Shown here: one piece after another, positions 9,712-23,700 of the stretch
Numbering within the stretch: position 1 is the first letter of the stretch
Layout: every line of letters begins with the position of its first letter
Assembly (NCBI RefSeq): GCF_018691265.1
Contig: NW_024881329.1
Location: 5,456,001 to 5,520,000 of the forward strand
Length of the DNA stretch: 64,000 nucleotides
Reading direction: 5' to 3'
Source: Tyto alba
Taxonomy: Eukaryota; Chordata; Aves; Strigiformes; Tytonidae
Program-made: the position numbers and the translations under genes
Notes under the pieces: generated by a model
Told to the model about the DNA's origin: nothing
What the model saw: only the letters and a program-made list of their open reading frames with translations
Database searches by the model: none

Positions 9712-11022
9712 CAGGTGCCGGGCAGGCCGCGATGCGGTGCGGCACCTCGCACTTCCCCGCTGCCAGGCGTCGGTCGCCAGGGCGGGCAGGGCCGGCCGGT
9801 GACTCGGCACTTGTACAGCTTATTTGAGGGACCGTCGCCAGCGACGCCCACACTTAAATACCTCCTTTTAATAGCGAGCGACGTGCGAAAGCACAGCGTG
9901 GTAGAGTCGAGGCCGGAGCAGTTGATGGTAGCTTGCACTGGGATGCAGTCGTGGGGAGGGAGTGATCTGTGAAAAAATCCCGGGAATTTTAACAGTGTAT
10001 CTGTATGTGTCTTGGTTACAGGATAAATTTTTTATCTTTTTGGGTTTAGCGCTAAAAATGTTTGTGTCAAACTGGTCCCATCTAGGCAGATTAAACCATC
10101 TTCAGTGTTTCAGGAACTAATAATCCTCACTTTGTACAGTAACTTCAAAATACAGTTTTTAACTGCTTGAACTGCTTTACCATATGGATGGAGCTCTTGT
10201 GTTACTGCTTGAGCATTTATTTACCCTTAATAGATTCGAGCCAGTGGAGTAGAAATCTGAGTAATCTTAATACCCTTCAAATTTGATATTTTTCTGTTCA
10301 GTGACTTTGTTCAGTAAGCTTCATGTTACGTGCCGTTCTGTGGAATACTTTTCTAGCAGATCAGCCCACTCCCCCACAAACCCATGATGCTCAGGGCTGA
10401 ATCCTTATTCCATTGCATGTTTTAATTGTTATTGGATCTGACTAGCTAGAGCAGAGCACGCCTCATCTGAGAGTAGTCACAAAATATGTGAGAAAATTAC
10501 TCGTGAAAAACTTACATACCTCTAGTTCAGTACCTCCATCTTGTATGCTATTCAATCCCCTGTTTACTGTAATTGTCCATTTTTTCATTCTTCCAATTCT
10601 TCCTGCTGTAGTTAAGGTAAATTAGAAGTTTCAGCAAATAAAATGTAAAATAGCATGCTAAATTCACTTAAAAAAAACACCAACATTTAAACGTGCTTAT
10701 TTTAAGCATTTGAGTAAAACTGCATGTGAGTAAAGTATACCTGTAATGATTGCAAGGCTAAAGTAAGTACCTTATTTCATAATTTACAATATATTAATTG
10801 ACAAGACAGTTCAACAATATATGACCTTAGTTCAACCTTGTTCTGAAGTTCTCAATAAGCGTCCTCTTTTTCCCTGGAGCAGTAGGAATTTCTGCTGGGA
10901 GGATGTACTTCTAACAGTTATCTTTTAGCTCCCTCCACTCCAACTGTTTTTGTTTTAGCTAGTAAAGTAGTGTTTTATTATTCCAGAATATCCCTGATGG
11001 CCTCGGAAGAGGAACAGCAAGT

Positions 11023-11048
11023 GTGGTGTGTGTGTGTGTGTGTGTGTG
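11023..11048. repeat. (GT)n microsatellite
   Basis: About a dozen uninterrupted GT units follow GTG. Likely length-variable. Confidence 0.9.
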
Positions 11049-13754
11049 TATGCACTGACATCGTAATTTAAATAGAATACTTGATGACTCCTTTCTGTGG
11101 GCAGCTCAGATAATTTGAAGTGTGAAATCACAATAGAAGGCAAGTGTGCTAGTGTCTCTGTGGAAAAGTTTATAGTTGTATTTTGTTAGATGGGCATTCA
11201 TGACAGTAATTTCTGAGCATATTAACTCACAGATGCTTGTATCTGTATTAGTGGACTTCTGATCCCTCAGAAGTCAACAAGTTATCCCATTTCAGTGATG
11301 GAGAACTAAGAAAGACATTTTTTAAGGCCACCTGTGATGTATGGGGCTGATCTGAAAATTGACTAAATTTCCTTAATCTCCATACATTCTTTAACCCCTT
11401 TTTATTAAACACTGTTCGATTTATTTTACTTTGTGCTTCATAGAACTAAAGGAAATATATGTCATTTGTACTGTAATCAAATGTATTCTGGAAAAATCCC
11501 ATCACAAAGTAATGTAGGGATTCTTGCTATATAGAATGAGGTGGTGTCATATGCTGGTTACTGAGGAGAGTATCATCTGTTCCAAAAACTTGTGATCTCA
11601 AGTCTTGGTTTTCAAGGAATTCTGTATCCTGGGGAACAAGCGCTTCCCTCAGTTTCTTAGTTACAACATTTCAACATGGCATAGAGTAAGTGCAGCTACC
11701 TGCTATCAGGTAGGGTTGCTTTTAAGATAGGCTGCTTTTTTTCCCACCTGCCTTAAACTGAAGGGAAAGTCTTGCATCTCTCTCCCAAACTGTGTGCTTT
11801 GGAAAAGTTATTACTTTTTTGGGGTAACAGTATCTGTATATCTCTTCGATAAAATTGACTCTGGATTAGATCCTTATTCCCACTAGGTCCTGGAAGTATG
11901 TACAGATTTCGTCAGTGAACTGATGTTGGGGTGAAGAGGGTTGGACACTGAGTGATCCCGACTGAATGAAAACAAGAGCAGATAGTTATGTGCATGTCAC
12001 TGCAGAAAGAGTTGGTGACATCTATAAATAGGTGATAGGATTGATCCTGCTTATTCCCATTATCTAGGATTATTTAAATGTGCAATGTTAGGCACATGCC
12101 TTTATGAAAGATGTCTCTATTTTTATAATTTGTCATGATTTTGGTACAATACTTTTTTTAAAGAGTGTTGAACATGTATGGCAGACTGGGAAGTCAAACA
12201 ACCACAGCATGGTATACAAAACTGCAGTTAAAATTCCAGAAAAATAAGGTCTTTTACACACACGCCCGCACATACCTGCCCTGCCCCCCACTCCCCCCCT
12301 TCCTTTTTTTTGGTTGGCAGAGTGCTGCAGAGAGGACTGTTGCTGTCAGTGGGCTTTAGCAATCATGTGAAACTATCCTTTCTACCGACACTACTATGCA
12401 AACAATTAGTTGTATCTGGCTGTTTTCTGCCTTACTTCTCTCTCATTTAAAGCTAGGCTCTTTAAGCTGCACTTTATAATCAGGAGGTTATATTGTTTGT
12501 TAACCACAGGTAGTAAGAGTTGTGGCTGTTGCTTCTATCCAGCTCCCATCTGTTAGCTTCTTTCTAGCTGTGACAGATTTTTCATGTGCTTTGCAAATAG
12601 TGTATTTAATGCTGCCAGACTTTTTTCTTATGTGATCATTCAGTGCCCATCAATAGCTATGATGAAAACGGAGGGCTGTGTGAGGAAAAAGTAATAAATA
12701 AATAAATGCCTGATATGTATGCCTGTGAATTCGCCTTCTTCATTCATGATTTTGTTTTGTAATTAAGTGAAACCTAAGGTCTCTGGCAGGAAATGGAGAA
12801 TGATTCATACAAACACCCGTGAATTCACAATTGCTTGTATTGGACTTGAAGTCACTTAACCCATTTTTCTGTATGCTTTTCCATTCTCAACAGGTACTTC
12901 ATTTCACTATTTTATCAGATCCCACTCTTTTATTTCCTTTTTCCATGGAGGAAAAGCCAGCAAGACTTCTGAGTTGTTTTGTTGCCTTTTTGCACTGTAT
13001 GACTCATAAAGTTAAAAAAGCAGCCTGAAATTTGGGAGCTTACTACTTGAGTAAGCATAGAAAAATAACTTTTTTTAACTGTCTCACGGTAAAAGTAGTC
13101 ATCAGCAAAACATGAGATGGCCCTGGGATGACAGTAGTACTGTGACCAGGCTGTGAGGCAGACATTCTGGAAAATACTTTTTGTCTGTATGTCACGGAGC
13201 AAATGGAAAAATCCAGTTCATTGCAGTGCTGTGAAATCAGTGTGTTTTGGCAACACAAGAGAAGGATATCCCACAAGTAGAAGTTAAAGCCTAGTCCCCT
13301 TGAAGTCAGAGTCTTAATCTTGTCGGTAGCAAACAGAGCAGACAGGAGCCTATTTTTTGGGCTTACAGGTACTGTGTTTTATATATATATTCAGTTTACT
13401 AAAATGAGGCACCACAATGAAATCCTGTCTGTAAAATACCTGGATTAATTTTGATTTGGAAGTAATTTTTGAAGTGGCTTTTTTTGGCACCCCAAATACT
13501 CCACAGTGTACCTTTCCACTGCTTTCCTTTTCTAGGGAGTCAAAGATTTTCTTCCTCACACGGATATTTTTGTATTTGCAAAACATCCTTTACTGCAGTG
13601 TTTAAAGCCAGTTGAGATGTTTGAGGATGTTCTTCAGTTGTACTGGAAACAGCCATGTCTTTTTTTGACTTCATTCAGTTTTCCCACTTTGCATCAGTAG
13701 CCTGCTAAAGTTGCGACATTTTGCGCCTCTGATGTAACTGTTATCTCGGGCGGT

Positions 13755-13977
13755 TCAGTTCCATGGGCTTCCTTGACACAAGTCTGCATGGCTCAGATAC
13801 TGAGAAGTTAGCTCATCCGTCTCTTCTTTTGCAATGAAGTTCTTCCTTAAGGAGCTTTCCAAATGCTGGATAATATAAACCGTTGTGATACAGAGAGAGT
13901 TCTTTGAAACTTTACTGACAGAAATTTGTCCTTCAAACGGAACCTGCCCGCAGTCCGTGGGCATTTTTATGACGTGT
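13755..13977 (-). CDS. Exon-like segment, possible terminal exon of unknown minus-strand gene
   Basis: The minus strand has a strong acceptor (CTATTTTTGTTTCAG) followed by one base and 73 open codons to TGA: HVIKMPTDCGQVPFEG..., VSKVSKNSLCITTVYIIQHL, and ending CQGSPWN. Composition is protein-like and not low-complexity. I do not recognise it, found no matching upstream exon, and the region's skew points to + strand transcription. It may be chance, a nested gene or a decayed copy. Confidence 0.25.
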
Positions 13978-16900
13978 CTGAAACAAAAATAGAAGCCAAG
14001 CTCATAAGAGTTTCTGAAATACAAGCAAAGCTTATCTTTAACCTTGTGTCACAGGACAGGTATAGGAGGGTTTCTTAATTCATACAATTTTCTTCTCTGC
14101 AGTTTTTAAATTAGATTATCTTTAATTAATGCTCGCTTTTACCATGAGACCCTTCCCGTAGCAGAGTGTTTGCTTCTGGTGATGCCGTGAGGAGACAGGC
14201 AGCCTCAGCTCCTCCCCTGCAGGGTGCTGCGGGGTGCGGCGGGGCGCAGGGCCCTGCAGCGCAGCAGGGAGCTGCTGTGGCCACTGTGGCTGATGCTCAG
14301 AGCTGCCCTGTGACTTTTGTGTTCAGGATGCAGCTTGCCTGCTCAGCGCCTGCCCTTGCCCTCCTGCCACTCCCCAGGCACCCCTCCCTTCTCTCTCTCC
14401 CTGTTGGCTCTTTGCAGCTGCTGCCACAACTACAGTGCTTGGGCAGATTTGTCCTCTCCCTCTGCTCCCACCCCCTCTTCTGTGGGCCCCCGTGAAATCT
14501 CCATGCCAACAGCAGCTTTGGGGTCTCTGTGTGTGGCGGGGAGCTCTGCTGTGAAGCCTCAAAGATGGAACTGAGTCTTACCTAACTGCATGGGTAGTCT
14601 CTCGGCTGTGGCTGTTACCCTGCCTCAACCTGGTTTATGTTTGACACCTTCAGCTAGCTTGTTGCATCTCAAGTCAAGCTGCGTGTGGCCATGTTTGAGT
14701 GTGTGTGACTGTGTACATGTGTGTAGACTTCTTAATGCTGGGGCCGCAGGTAAAACTGAGCTGCAGCCACTCTGACTTGTGTGTAGGAGCTGTATGTCAC
14801 TATTTTCTCCTAAGCACATAACTCTTTTGAATGCAGTTTTAAATGTTGACGATTCACCTACAGTGAGTTGTTCTCCCCTAGTCTTTTCTCCTTGCATTTA
14901 CAGAATTGTTAGGTGTGCAGACTAGGCTTCGTCTGTGTCTTTAACTGCCGTGCCTCTGCCCATGCTGCGGAAGCCTGCGGTCTGGCTTCGGCAGCGAGGC
15001 AGCAGGGAGTGCCGGAGCCCTGGGTGCTGGCTGTGCTCCCTGCCTCTGCCTCTGCCACTGCCTGCTGAGGGCTGGCAGCCAGGCTGAGCAAACTTCAGCC
15101 TAGGCAGCAGTATTGGCCCCCCAGCTTCCATTTTTTCTCTTACAAATACATTTAAGATGTAAGTGGACGATTAATTTCAAGTGGTACTGGATGATACTAC
15201 CCTTTTGGGTTTTTTTAAAGTGGCTGTGCTTAGGGGTTAGAATAAGTTGGTAAGGTACATCTGCCTCTCAGATTTTGTAATTGTTATTTCAGGGTACATT
15301 TTAAAAAAGCATAGGCCAGCAAATTTAAGGCTCATCCTTCCAGTCTGTCAACGGTATATTTTAAGTCCAGTCACTTACTGCATGTTGGAGCCAGTGGGGC
15401 TCAGCACTGGAGCAAATTAAGGGGGATTCTGTCGAATTCCTGAAAACATGTGGCACACCCTAGGCAACATGTTGCATAAGGGGATTGTGCAATCCCAAAC
15501 TGCCTAAAGTGTGTCATAATTTGTATACCTTGCCTTTCTGTTTTACCTCCCTTGCCACAGCTATGGGTAAGAATCTGTACTTACTTTTGGACAAATGAGG
15601 AAATAAGACTTGACATGTTGAAAAAAAAGCAGTGCTTTTTTTTGCACAGTGTGTCATCTGAATTTAGTGACTGCAGGTAGTGCCTTCCAGGCAGGGAAAA
15701 CTTTAGTAGGTGCACTCTGTGTTCCAGATGGCCCTTGAGGGAACATGAGACCTCTCTGAGGTGAGCATGAGCAGATGCACTCTCTGCATACTCAGAATAT
15801 TGAGGCTAGCAGAAGTAAGCTATGGGCAAGGGATGAAGATCCAGAAACCATTTATTGTCTTGCTGATGTATGCTGCTAATGATGTTCATAGAGTCCCTGC
15901 TAGTACCAAGAGCACCTGCTTCTGAAGTGCAGGTACTCCTGGGAGTTAAATGGTTTGACGGATGACATCTGCTACTTGTCTTGAGAGAGAAGAAACTAAA
16001 GCCACAGATGTGGTAAGAGATGGTGTGAAATGTTTGCAGGTGAAGAGGAAATTATACTAAATGTTCTAGCTTTCGTAGTCACCAAAAAATAATGAATGAA
16101 CCCTTTTCACAGTTTCTGTTTGAAAAAGAGTCCTTTCAAAGTTTAAATGCTTGAGAAAAAAATATGAAAAGGTTCTTTATTTGCAACTTTAATGTAAACA
16201 TTCATCAGATAAGTGTTTGTTTTAAATTTTGTATTAATATGGATTCAGTGGTGTTGAATCAGACAAAACAGAAGTGGATAATTTTACTCAAACATCATAG
16301 ACCTTAAAAGGTATGCTAAATTCCAATGAAGTAATTCCTCTTCTATTTCCAGTCACAAATGTCTCTTTATTGTTGCTTTCTTCTCAAAACAGCTCTTTTA
16401 GGCAATGTACATACTATCCTTCATAGTGTTAAGTGTCGTGATTCCCTAGGGTATCTTTCCCTAACATTTTCTGCCTTAATTCCATTTTAATGGCTTTAAA
16501 TACATGATAAAAATCTTCCATTGCTAGGTGTTAGATTGTAGTCTGTTTGTGGCAGTATTTCCCAGGCAAAGTCCTTTGTGCCAGTTTGCAAGGATCAAAC
16601 AAATCGTTTTCAGTGTTAGCGTCTTTATGCAGAGCACTTACTGAATTGTGCAGTCTCCTGATTTCATTGGAATTATGAGGTGTAACTCAGTGTGTTTGTT
16701 TCCTATCACTTAAGGCAGTCAGCACCATTAATTGATCATCTTGGGAAGTTATTTATTCTGGTCTCTAGGACACAGTGGCATTACTCACAGTGATGCAGTG
16801 AAATGCTTTACTTTATTTTTATACCACTAGCTCCATTTGTTATCTTTTTTAGAATTTAGAAATTACTGTGCTGAGTATTTACAAATTTCACAGAACATTT

Positions 16901-19900
16901 TGTTCTCTGATTTAAGTACTGCATACCAAGCGCTTGCCTGGGGCAAAGACAAAAAAAAGTTAGCTTTGATACTCCAAAACTGGTTGAATAAATCCTGTGC
17001 AGCTGGCCTGCATAAAATGTGCCCAGTGACAGCAAGCCGTAGAGAGGATTCAGAGGGCTAGGACGAGCTCTGTGCCTGTCAGATGCTAGGAGGGTTTTAT
17101 TGCTTTTGCTGTGAAGGGCAGTAACGTGTAGGTATCCATACTGCTCAGTGTGCAAAGTGGTGATTACCATGTGGTTCCCTCAGGCGTGTATGTGGACAAA
17201 ACTGATGCATAAGTGTGCGATATTGCCTTCTTTGTATGTTTATACATGCTTTGATGTTTTCCAACTTCAGAACTGTGGTTAAAGCCTCAGAGGGAATCTG
17301 TGGGTGCAGAAGCTGAGAATATGTTTCTAGCACTGGACGTTGCTGTGTGGTTGTGTGTGTGTCTCTGCATTGGTGAATGGCGCTGTCTGGCCTGTCCTGC
17401 AGTGTTTGTCAAGGGAAATTCTCGAGACTTATTTAAATGGGCAAGCCAACACAGTATGATTTATACCTGTCCAACACAGTACAGTTTACACGTGTGTGTA
17501 CTTGTGGGTGAGATGCCAGTAGCTGTTACTGATTGGAGACTATTTTTTCTGCCTGTGCTATTCTCACCACCAGCTCTGCTCCTTCAACTGTCTCTGCTTG
17601 GCTTCTTTTTGCGATATAACCCAGCTGAGACATGGTCCCATGGGGAAAGGGACTTAAACAAATGTAAATCTTGGAAAGTCATGAATTAAAAGATGCAGCA
17701 TTCAGGATAATACATTTTGGAATACAGTTGTGAAGGTTTTGACTGGTTCACCTGAGCAGCTTGTAGCAAGGTCATGTTTTCCTCTAATAGTGCACCGACA
17801 GGAAGTGGGAAAACCTGCTTTTACTCATGTTGGTGAACAGAGTGCTTTTGGCAGTGCTCTGCAGTGCCACCTTTGTGAATCCAGCTCCATTCTGAGGCTC
17901 CAGAGAGCTTCCAGGTTCTCTAGAAACAAGCACAAGAGTAACTGCAAGGAATGAGACCAGATTTGCAGAACTGACCTTTGGAGCTCAGAATGGCAGGACT
18001 CAGAAATGAAAAAACATAGACACTTTCAGTAATACAAGTGTTTATCAGTAATACACTAAGAGGGACTCTGAAAAGATACTTGTACGCATTGGGTCATAAA
18101 ACAACTTCTAGCAAAATGAGATGAGAAGAGAATTTTCCTTGGAGCCAATCTGGCCAATAGCTGTTTCTGGCAGGGGTTTTTTACTCTCTTCCCGTGTCAT
18201 TTTCTAGTAGCCGTACATTGAAATAATGCACTGGGCCGTGTGGACCACTGGCCTGAGCAAGCGCATGGCAATTCTTACGATGACTGTGCTGAAAGACCTC
18301 TCTTAGTGGACCTTGACAGTGTTTGATTTGATTTGTTCTAGAATGGGATCGCCCTTGTTCCTGCTGATGTACACTCATGATCTGGACTCCAGGACTCAAG
18401 CAGGACTGAGGGACACATCTTGTCAGGCAATGGTGAGATTGTTACCTATGGAGAGAAGGATATTGAAGTCTGGTGTATGTAGCTTGTGACTTTCAGCTGT
18501 TTGATCTGAAGCAAAGGATAGGAAGGTTTATTTTCTTCTTTTAAATGAATATCAGCGTAGAGGAAAGAGAGGAGGTGAAAAATGATTAGGAGAACGAAAA
18601 AGAGAAGAGAAGCAGCACTGAGAGTGGGCCAAATCTTTTGCTGGTGTATATGGACATTACTCATATAACTTCAAGAGAGTACATGCTTTAACTGAGCATG
18701 TACCAGCTGAGGACTTGGCCCATAATGTCCTTTATAAAGCTCTGATTCCTCCCCAAATACTTTTTCCCTCCCTCTTCAAAGAGGCACCTGTTGTTGGTGG
18801 AGTTGGTGATGATACTGGATTAGTGCACATGCGGTCAGCCTGCTTGGCCTCGGCCCTTTGGACCCAAAATGAACTCCAGCTGCTGTTGCCCAGAGCAGGT
18901 GCTTCATCCAGCCCTAGCAGCTGTTTGAATGTACACTGTCATGGCCAAGAGGAGGGGGTAGGTCCCCTGAAGTACCCAGAGGACGAGCTGATCAGCAGGA
19001 AGGAAGGAAAAGGGAGTGTGCCACCAAGACCTGATTTTTATACTCGGTATTTAGCAGACAAAAGCTGTTCTAGCATTTCCTGGTGGAAATGGGAAGGTGG
19101 CTGTCACTGTGTGCACTGGGCCTGCATAGCGCTGTGATGGATGATGGTTGTTGAAATGAGGCCGAGGCACCACTAATGACCAGCAGGGCCAAAACAAATG
19201 ATTGATCTCTGAACTGCCAAACCTGTATTGTCAGTTAAAGACAGGATAGAGGTACATGATGATGTGTGAGAAATACTGAGGGCTGCTCGTGTTTCACAGT
19301 TGGCCAGTGTTTGGAGTCGTTGGTTTAAAGCTCCAGTGGGCACCCTGGCAAAAGTGAGATAAGGCACGGAACAGTATACAGGCTAATAGTCTGCTATGTG
19401 TGATAGCTTGGGCATCACACACTGCCGAAGCCAGCAGCGAGGGAAGAAAACACAAGCAAAGATCATCTGGGGTTATGGACCAGCCACAGGGAACAGTGTC
19501 AGGGAAGTGGAGGGTGAGGAGACAATGTGGGGGCATGTAGAGATGTGGATGGTTGGGAGGTAGCAGCCAGAGCTTCTGGTGGGGACACGGATAGCCCGTG
19601 TCAGAGATGGAGCAGCAGCAACCCGGGGTTAGAGTGAAGGGGACAAGATAAGGATGCAGGTTTCCTGGGATAAGGGAATCACGGCCTTCAAAGGGAATAA
19701 GGCAGCTTAGAGTACGGGCAACCCGGGTCTGCAGCAGAAGGTGCTGGGGGAGTGTCTCGCAGAGCAGGGAGTCTTACAGTAGAAGCTGTTCAAAGTCATT
19801 CCCATTGCTGGTCTCACAGCCAGCCCCTTCCAAGTCCCTTCCGTCTTGCCTTCAACTTACACCCCGTGGACTGTTCTCACTGACCTGGGAGAGGTCTCTG

Positions 19901-20672
19901 TTCTGTCCTGTGTTCCCTGATTATTCACATCCTGCCAGCGACAGCCCTCCTGACCTCCCTTGCCATGAGTGTGCACTCTTTTGTCTGTGCCTGCATGTGT
20001 CAATCTGAGCATTAACACTGAATTTAATGTGACTCCTTAGGGTCCTGTCCTCTTACCTGCATTCACTAAGGTTACCAGAGTCCTTCCAGTTTCTCTGATA
20101 ACCTTCATATTCACTTTGTATCCCTACCCTGTGCGTGGTTTCGGTCATAGCCCATCAGCCAGGCTTTTAATTCGTTATATCTTTGCTGTTTTCTCAACCA
20201 AGTTCCCACTGAACCTCTGTAAGGAGGGGTAAATGCTATGCAAGGACATTCCCCTCTGTAGCTATAAAGGGATTATTCAGCCCATATTTCATTACAGCAT
20301 GGCCTAAGAGCAGGAGAAAAACATGAATATTGGAGGCTTCTCTTTGTCAGGAAATGGGATTTCCGCAGGTGCTCAGTTGCAAATGCTCTGCATGCTTCTA
20401 AGGCTTGGCACATGGCGTCGCTAAATCCTGATTCAGAATGCAAGAATGTCTCATGACCCTTGCCATGTAAACTGGTGTCTGGCCATGTTTGGAAATTAGC
20501 CGTCAATGATGACAGTAGATGAGTATGGGTGAAATGAGCAGCTTGGCTTCAGCACTAAGCAAGACTTGTTAAAGATTGTAAATACAGATGCCCAATTCAT
20601 ATTTTGAATAATGAATATTAAGACCTTTTCTGTATCAAGTGGTCTTTCTTCATCTCCTCTCTGCCTTTTCAG

Positions 20673-20717
20673 GATTGAAAGTCTTGACAAAGTATTTAAT
20701 CCCTATTACAGGATTAG
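20673..20717 (+). other. Exon-like 45-nt segment
   Basis: A strong acceptor (CTCTCTGCCTTTTCAG) and donor (TTAG|GTAAGA) bracket 45 nt with one frame open across the whole segment (IESLDKVFNPYYRI, entering with one base). Segments of this kind also arise by chance in a region this large. Confidence 0.2.
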
Positions 20718-23700
20718 GTAAGATTGGTAACCATAATTCTTGTCTAGAATTACATAGAAATACTCTAGACAGTCAGATATATTGATTCAAGATAATGTAT
20801 GTGGTAGCAGTGAAATTGTTTCCATTTTGGTATATCCTCTTCTTGGATTGGTCAGGTTATCCATCTGACTTCATTTATTTGTTCTTTTGGACGAAAAACT
20901 ACTCCTGCTCTACTCCTGGGCCTGCACAATTTCTGTCCCAGTGTATCTCTTCTGTCAGATATTCCTCCTGTTTGTATTGCTTCCACATGAAAATTAAGGA
21001 ATTAGAGAAATAGCACCAGAAACTGTACATGAAAGAAATTGTCAAGGCTGTTAAGGAAATAGATGCATTAGAAATAGGGAGTTTCTGTGCTCATTGTGTG
21101 TTCACATCCCTTGGGCATGTCACTGTCATACATGGAAAGAAACATCAGACATGACTATTACAAGTATGTGATGCACATCTGTGCGAGGGGAAGACATCTT
21201 CTGATGTGTTCCTGCTTACTGTCCCTGTGTTTTTGCCACTTTCAGTAAATTACAGTTCACTCGTGCTGCTGTGGGTTTATCAGCAATAGTTCCCCAGTGT
21301 CTCCTTATCTGCCCAGTAGCATGGCTGGATGATACACACACCCATTGCTGCTTCACTGGCGATGAAGTGGCAGGTGTTGCCCTGCGTTCTTCCTCTGTAC
21401 TTCTCTTCCTCGGCTTCCTTGCACTGTCGTAGGACTCAAGAAAAATGGAAGTGTAACTTTCTACTTTTGGAGTAGTAAACTTTTTTTAAAAAAACAACCA
21501 AATGTTATTCTCAAAGTGGCCTGAGATCTGTATTTAAGTGTGGCAGCATATTTAATTTTGTTTTCCAGAGATTTTGAGCCACCTACATGTGGATAAGAAT
21601 TTTTTGAAGTACCTGTCTCTTGCGATTTAAATGTAATTAGGTACCACGGAGCTTTGTGGATTTAAGCCATTCCCAAAACGTGTGTGGCCATGCCCAGTGT
21701 CCTGTCTGGTGAGGAGCAAGAGAGTGAAGCACTTCAGGTGTAGTAAGTCGTAATTTACTAATTGCTGGATTAAGACTAAGGAAATACAGAGCTTTTTAGC
21801 AGGCCTCCATGTTTTGGGGATCTGGAGAACAGTGGGGTTTATTTTGTATTAGGCCCATGTTATGCTGTGCAGAAATTCCCAATTTGGGGTCAAAAATACT
21901 GAAAGTGCCCTTTTACCATACAGCCAGCAATTAGCTTGGTGCCAGTATGAAAAACAATCATTAAGTGGTGAGTGAAAGTAGCATCAGAAATGGACCTTGA
22001 CAGAGTAGTAACATACAGTTAGACCGAGTGACATTCTTCACACCTGCTGTGGTGCATAACAGTAGCTGGCTGACTTAACCCGTGGCACTACAAGCAGAGC
22101 ATTGTGCTGGGACACAGCCTGGACAGCTATTGAATTACACACCGATTAGGTCTTCGGCTTCTCTCTGTCAGTGTGGACAATGAAGAATCAGAGAAGTGGA
22201 CATGAGAGCTTTAGCAGGCCTTGTGCTCTCGAACGGAGAAGGATTAGTTTGTAAATGGTAAATTGTGTTGGGGCCAAGAGTCGTAAAACTGAGCTCTTGC
22301 CCTTCTGCTGCCTCAAAGGCACAGGCTTTGCAGAAAACCCCTTCTCCCCCCTGCTTCTACTGACTGCAGTGATCAAGGGAGGGGTGGACATGTGGAATCT
22401 GCTCCTCCTTTTCTATGCCAGAAGGGGAAGAAGACACTGGTACATTTGTACAAATTTTGCCCGTTACTATCTTTTCTTAGAAAGGGCATGGGATTAAATT
22501 AATCAGTCTTCTGCCATTTCCACAGGGATGCAGATTTGCCTCTCCCTGAGGTGCTGCTGGCTGGTTCACTGCCTGGTTGAGGGTGTCTCTAAGACCTGGT
22601 TTAACCTGGAGCATACACTTTCTCAGGAGGTCTGCAACAGGGCTGAAGGATTGCAAATGTTGCATCCTTTCCCTCCTGTCATCTGCTTCCACATGGCTGC
22701 AGTGCCTGTGCTGCGCTCTCAGCTCACTCATCCAGAAATGCTCCTTGTGATGGAGGTTTGTACTGAGCTGGTACAGAGCGGACTTTGCTTTTGGTGGCAG
22801 CATCCCTTGTTGCCGTGTCATTCACGAAGAAGATGGGTTTATCCTTGCCACTGTTCACTGGGACCAGCTGCTTTACACACATGAACCAGAAGTGGCAAAT
22901 CTACATCCTCTTTCAATTTTCAATCGAATGTTTACATCACATGAACTTCTTTGGAGAGGTAAAGCTTGTTTTCAAACACCTTGAACCCAAGTTGGAGAAA
23001 AAACTGCATAATGTGGCTGATACAGTGCATGGGAGTACAAAGCATTCCCATTCCATCTGGCCTTGCACATCCACTCCTGGTACCTATTAAGTCCGATAGC
23101 TGTTAGGCGTTAAGTGTAGACTCAGAGATGGGCAGGACTAGTTTGCCATGCAAACATTTATCTGACAGCCCCACCCTATTTTCTAGAAGTAAAGATTTCA
23201 CTGTGATAAAGTGGACATCTTAAAGCATTGTGGGCAACAGGGGGATGTAACTGTACTTAACCTGAGTTTGTATTAGCCTTGTCTCATATCTGGGAGTTTG
23301 CTGGTAAGTAAGAAAGTATACGATCAATGGAAATAACACCTTCTTAATCTATAAGTACAAAAAAAAAAATAGTTGAAAATCCAGGAATTTTTCAGATCAT
23401 CTTAAAGCAGATTGACCCTGAATCATCACAGTGAAATTCAACAGGTGTGTTCCTATCAGTGATCTAAGATTATAGATGTGGTTGAAACATGGAAAACTGT
23501 ATCTTGTTCCAGTTATCTTTATTACTGTAATAAATGATAATTACTCTCTCTTCCTACAGACTTTATCTCATCTGTTTATAGTCTTGGCATTTATTTTGTT
23601 TTGAGCTAGGAAGCGATTCATACCTAGATACTGTAAGATTGTAAGAGGCTTTGTGAGTATACCATATAAAAATAATTGCTTGTGCTCAGGTTACTAGTTT

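Larger units (their letters stand above)
8860..9900. promoter_or_regulatory. CpG island promoter
   Basis: Dense CpG and GC-rich sequence covers the first coding exon of the ferritin-like gene and about 500 bp upstream. It is the only such island in the window. The skew change beside it (A+C-rich + strand to the left, G+T-rich to the right) suggests it may drive transcripts both ways. Long open frames inside it are expected from GC content and were not called. Confidence 0.8.
9901..20672. other. Long G+T-rich stretch without a confident gene
   Basis: The + strand is visibly T- and G-rich, which suggests intron sequence of a + transcript starting near the CpG island. Contents: a (GT)n microsatellite near 11023-11048, an exon-like segment on the minus strand at 13755-13977, and local GC-rich patches at about 14.2-14.5 and 15.0 kb. 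No other repeat family or coding exon was recognised. Confidence 0.5.

Noticed and set aside
9235..9972. Long + strand open frame (245 codons) and other 120-316-codon frames across the CpG island
   Set aside because: GC-rich DNA has few stop codons. The translations are proline/arginine/alanine-rich, overlap in several frames and contain the 21-bp repeat. Only the minus-strand ferritin-like exon has independent support.
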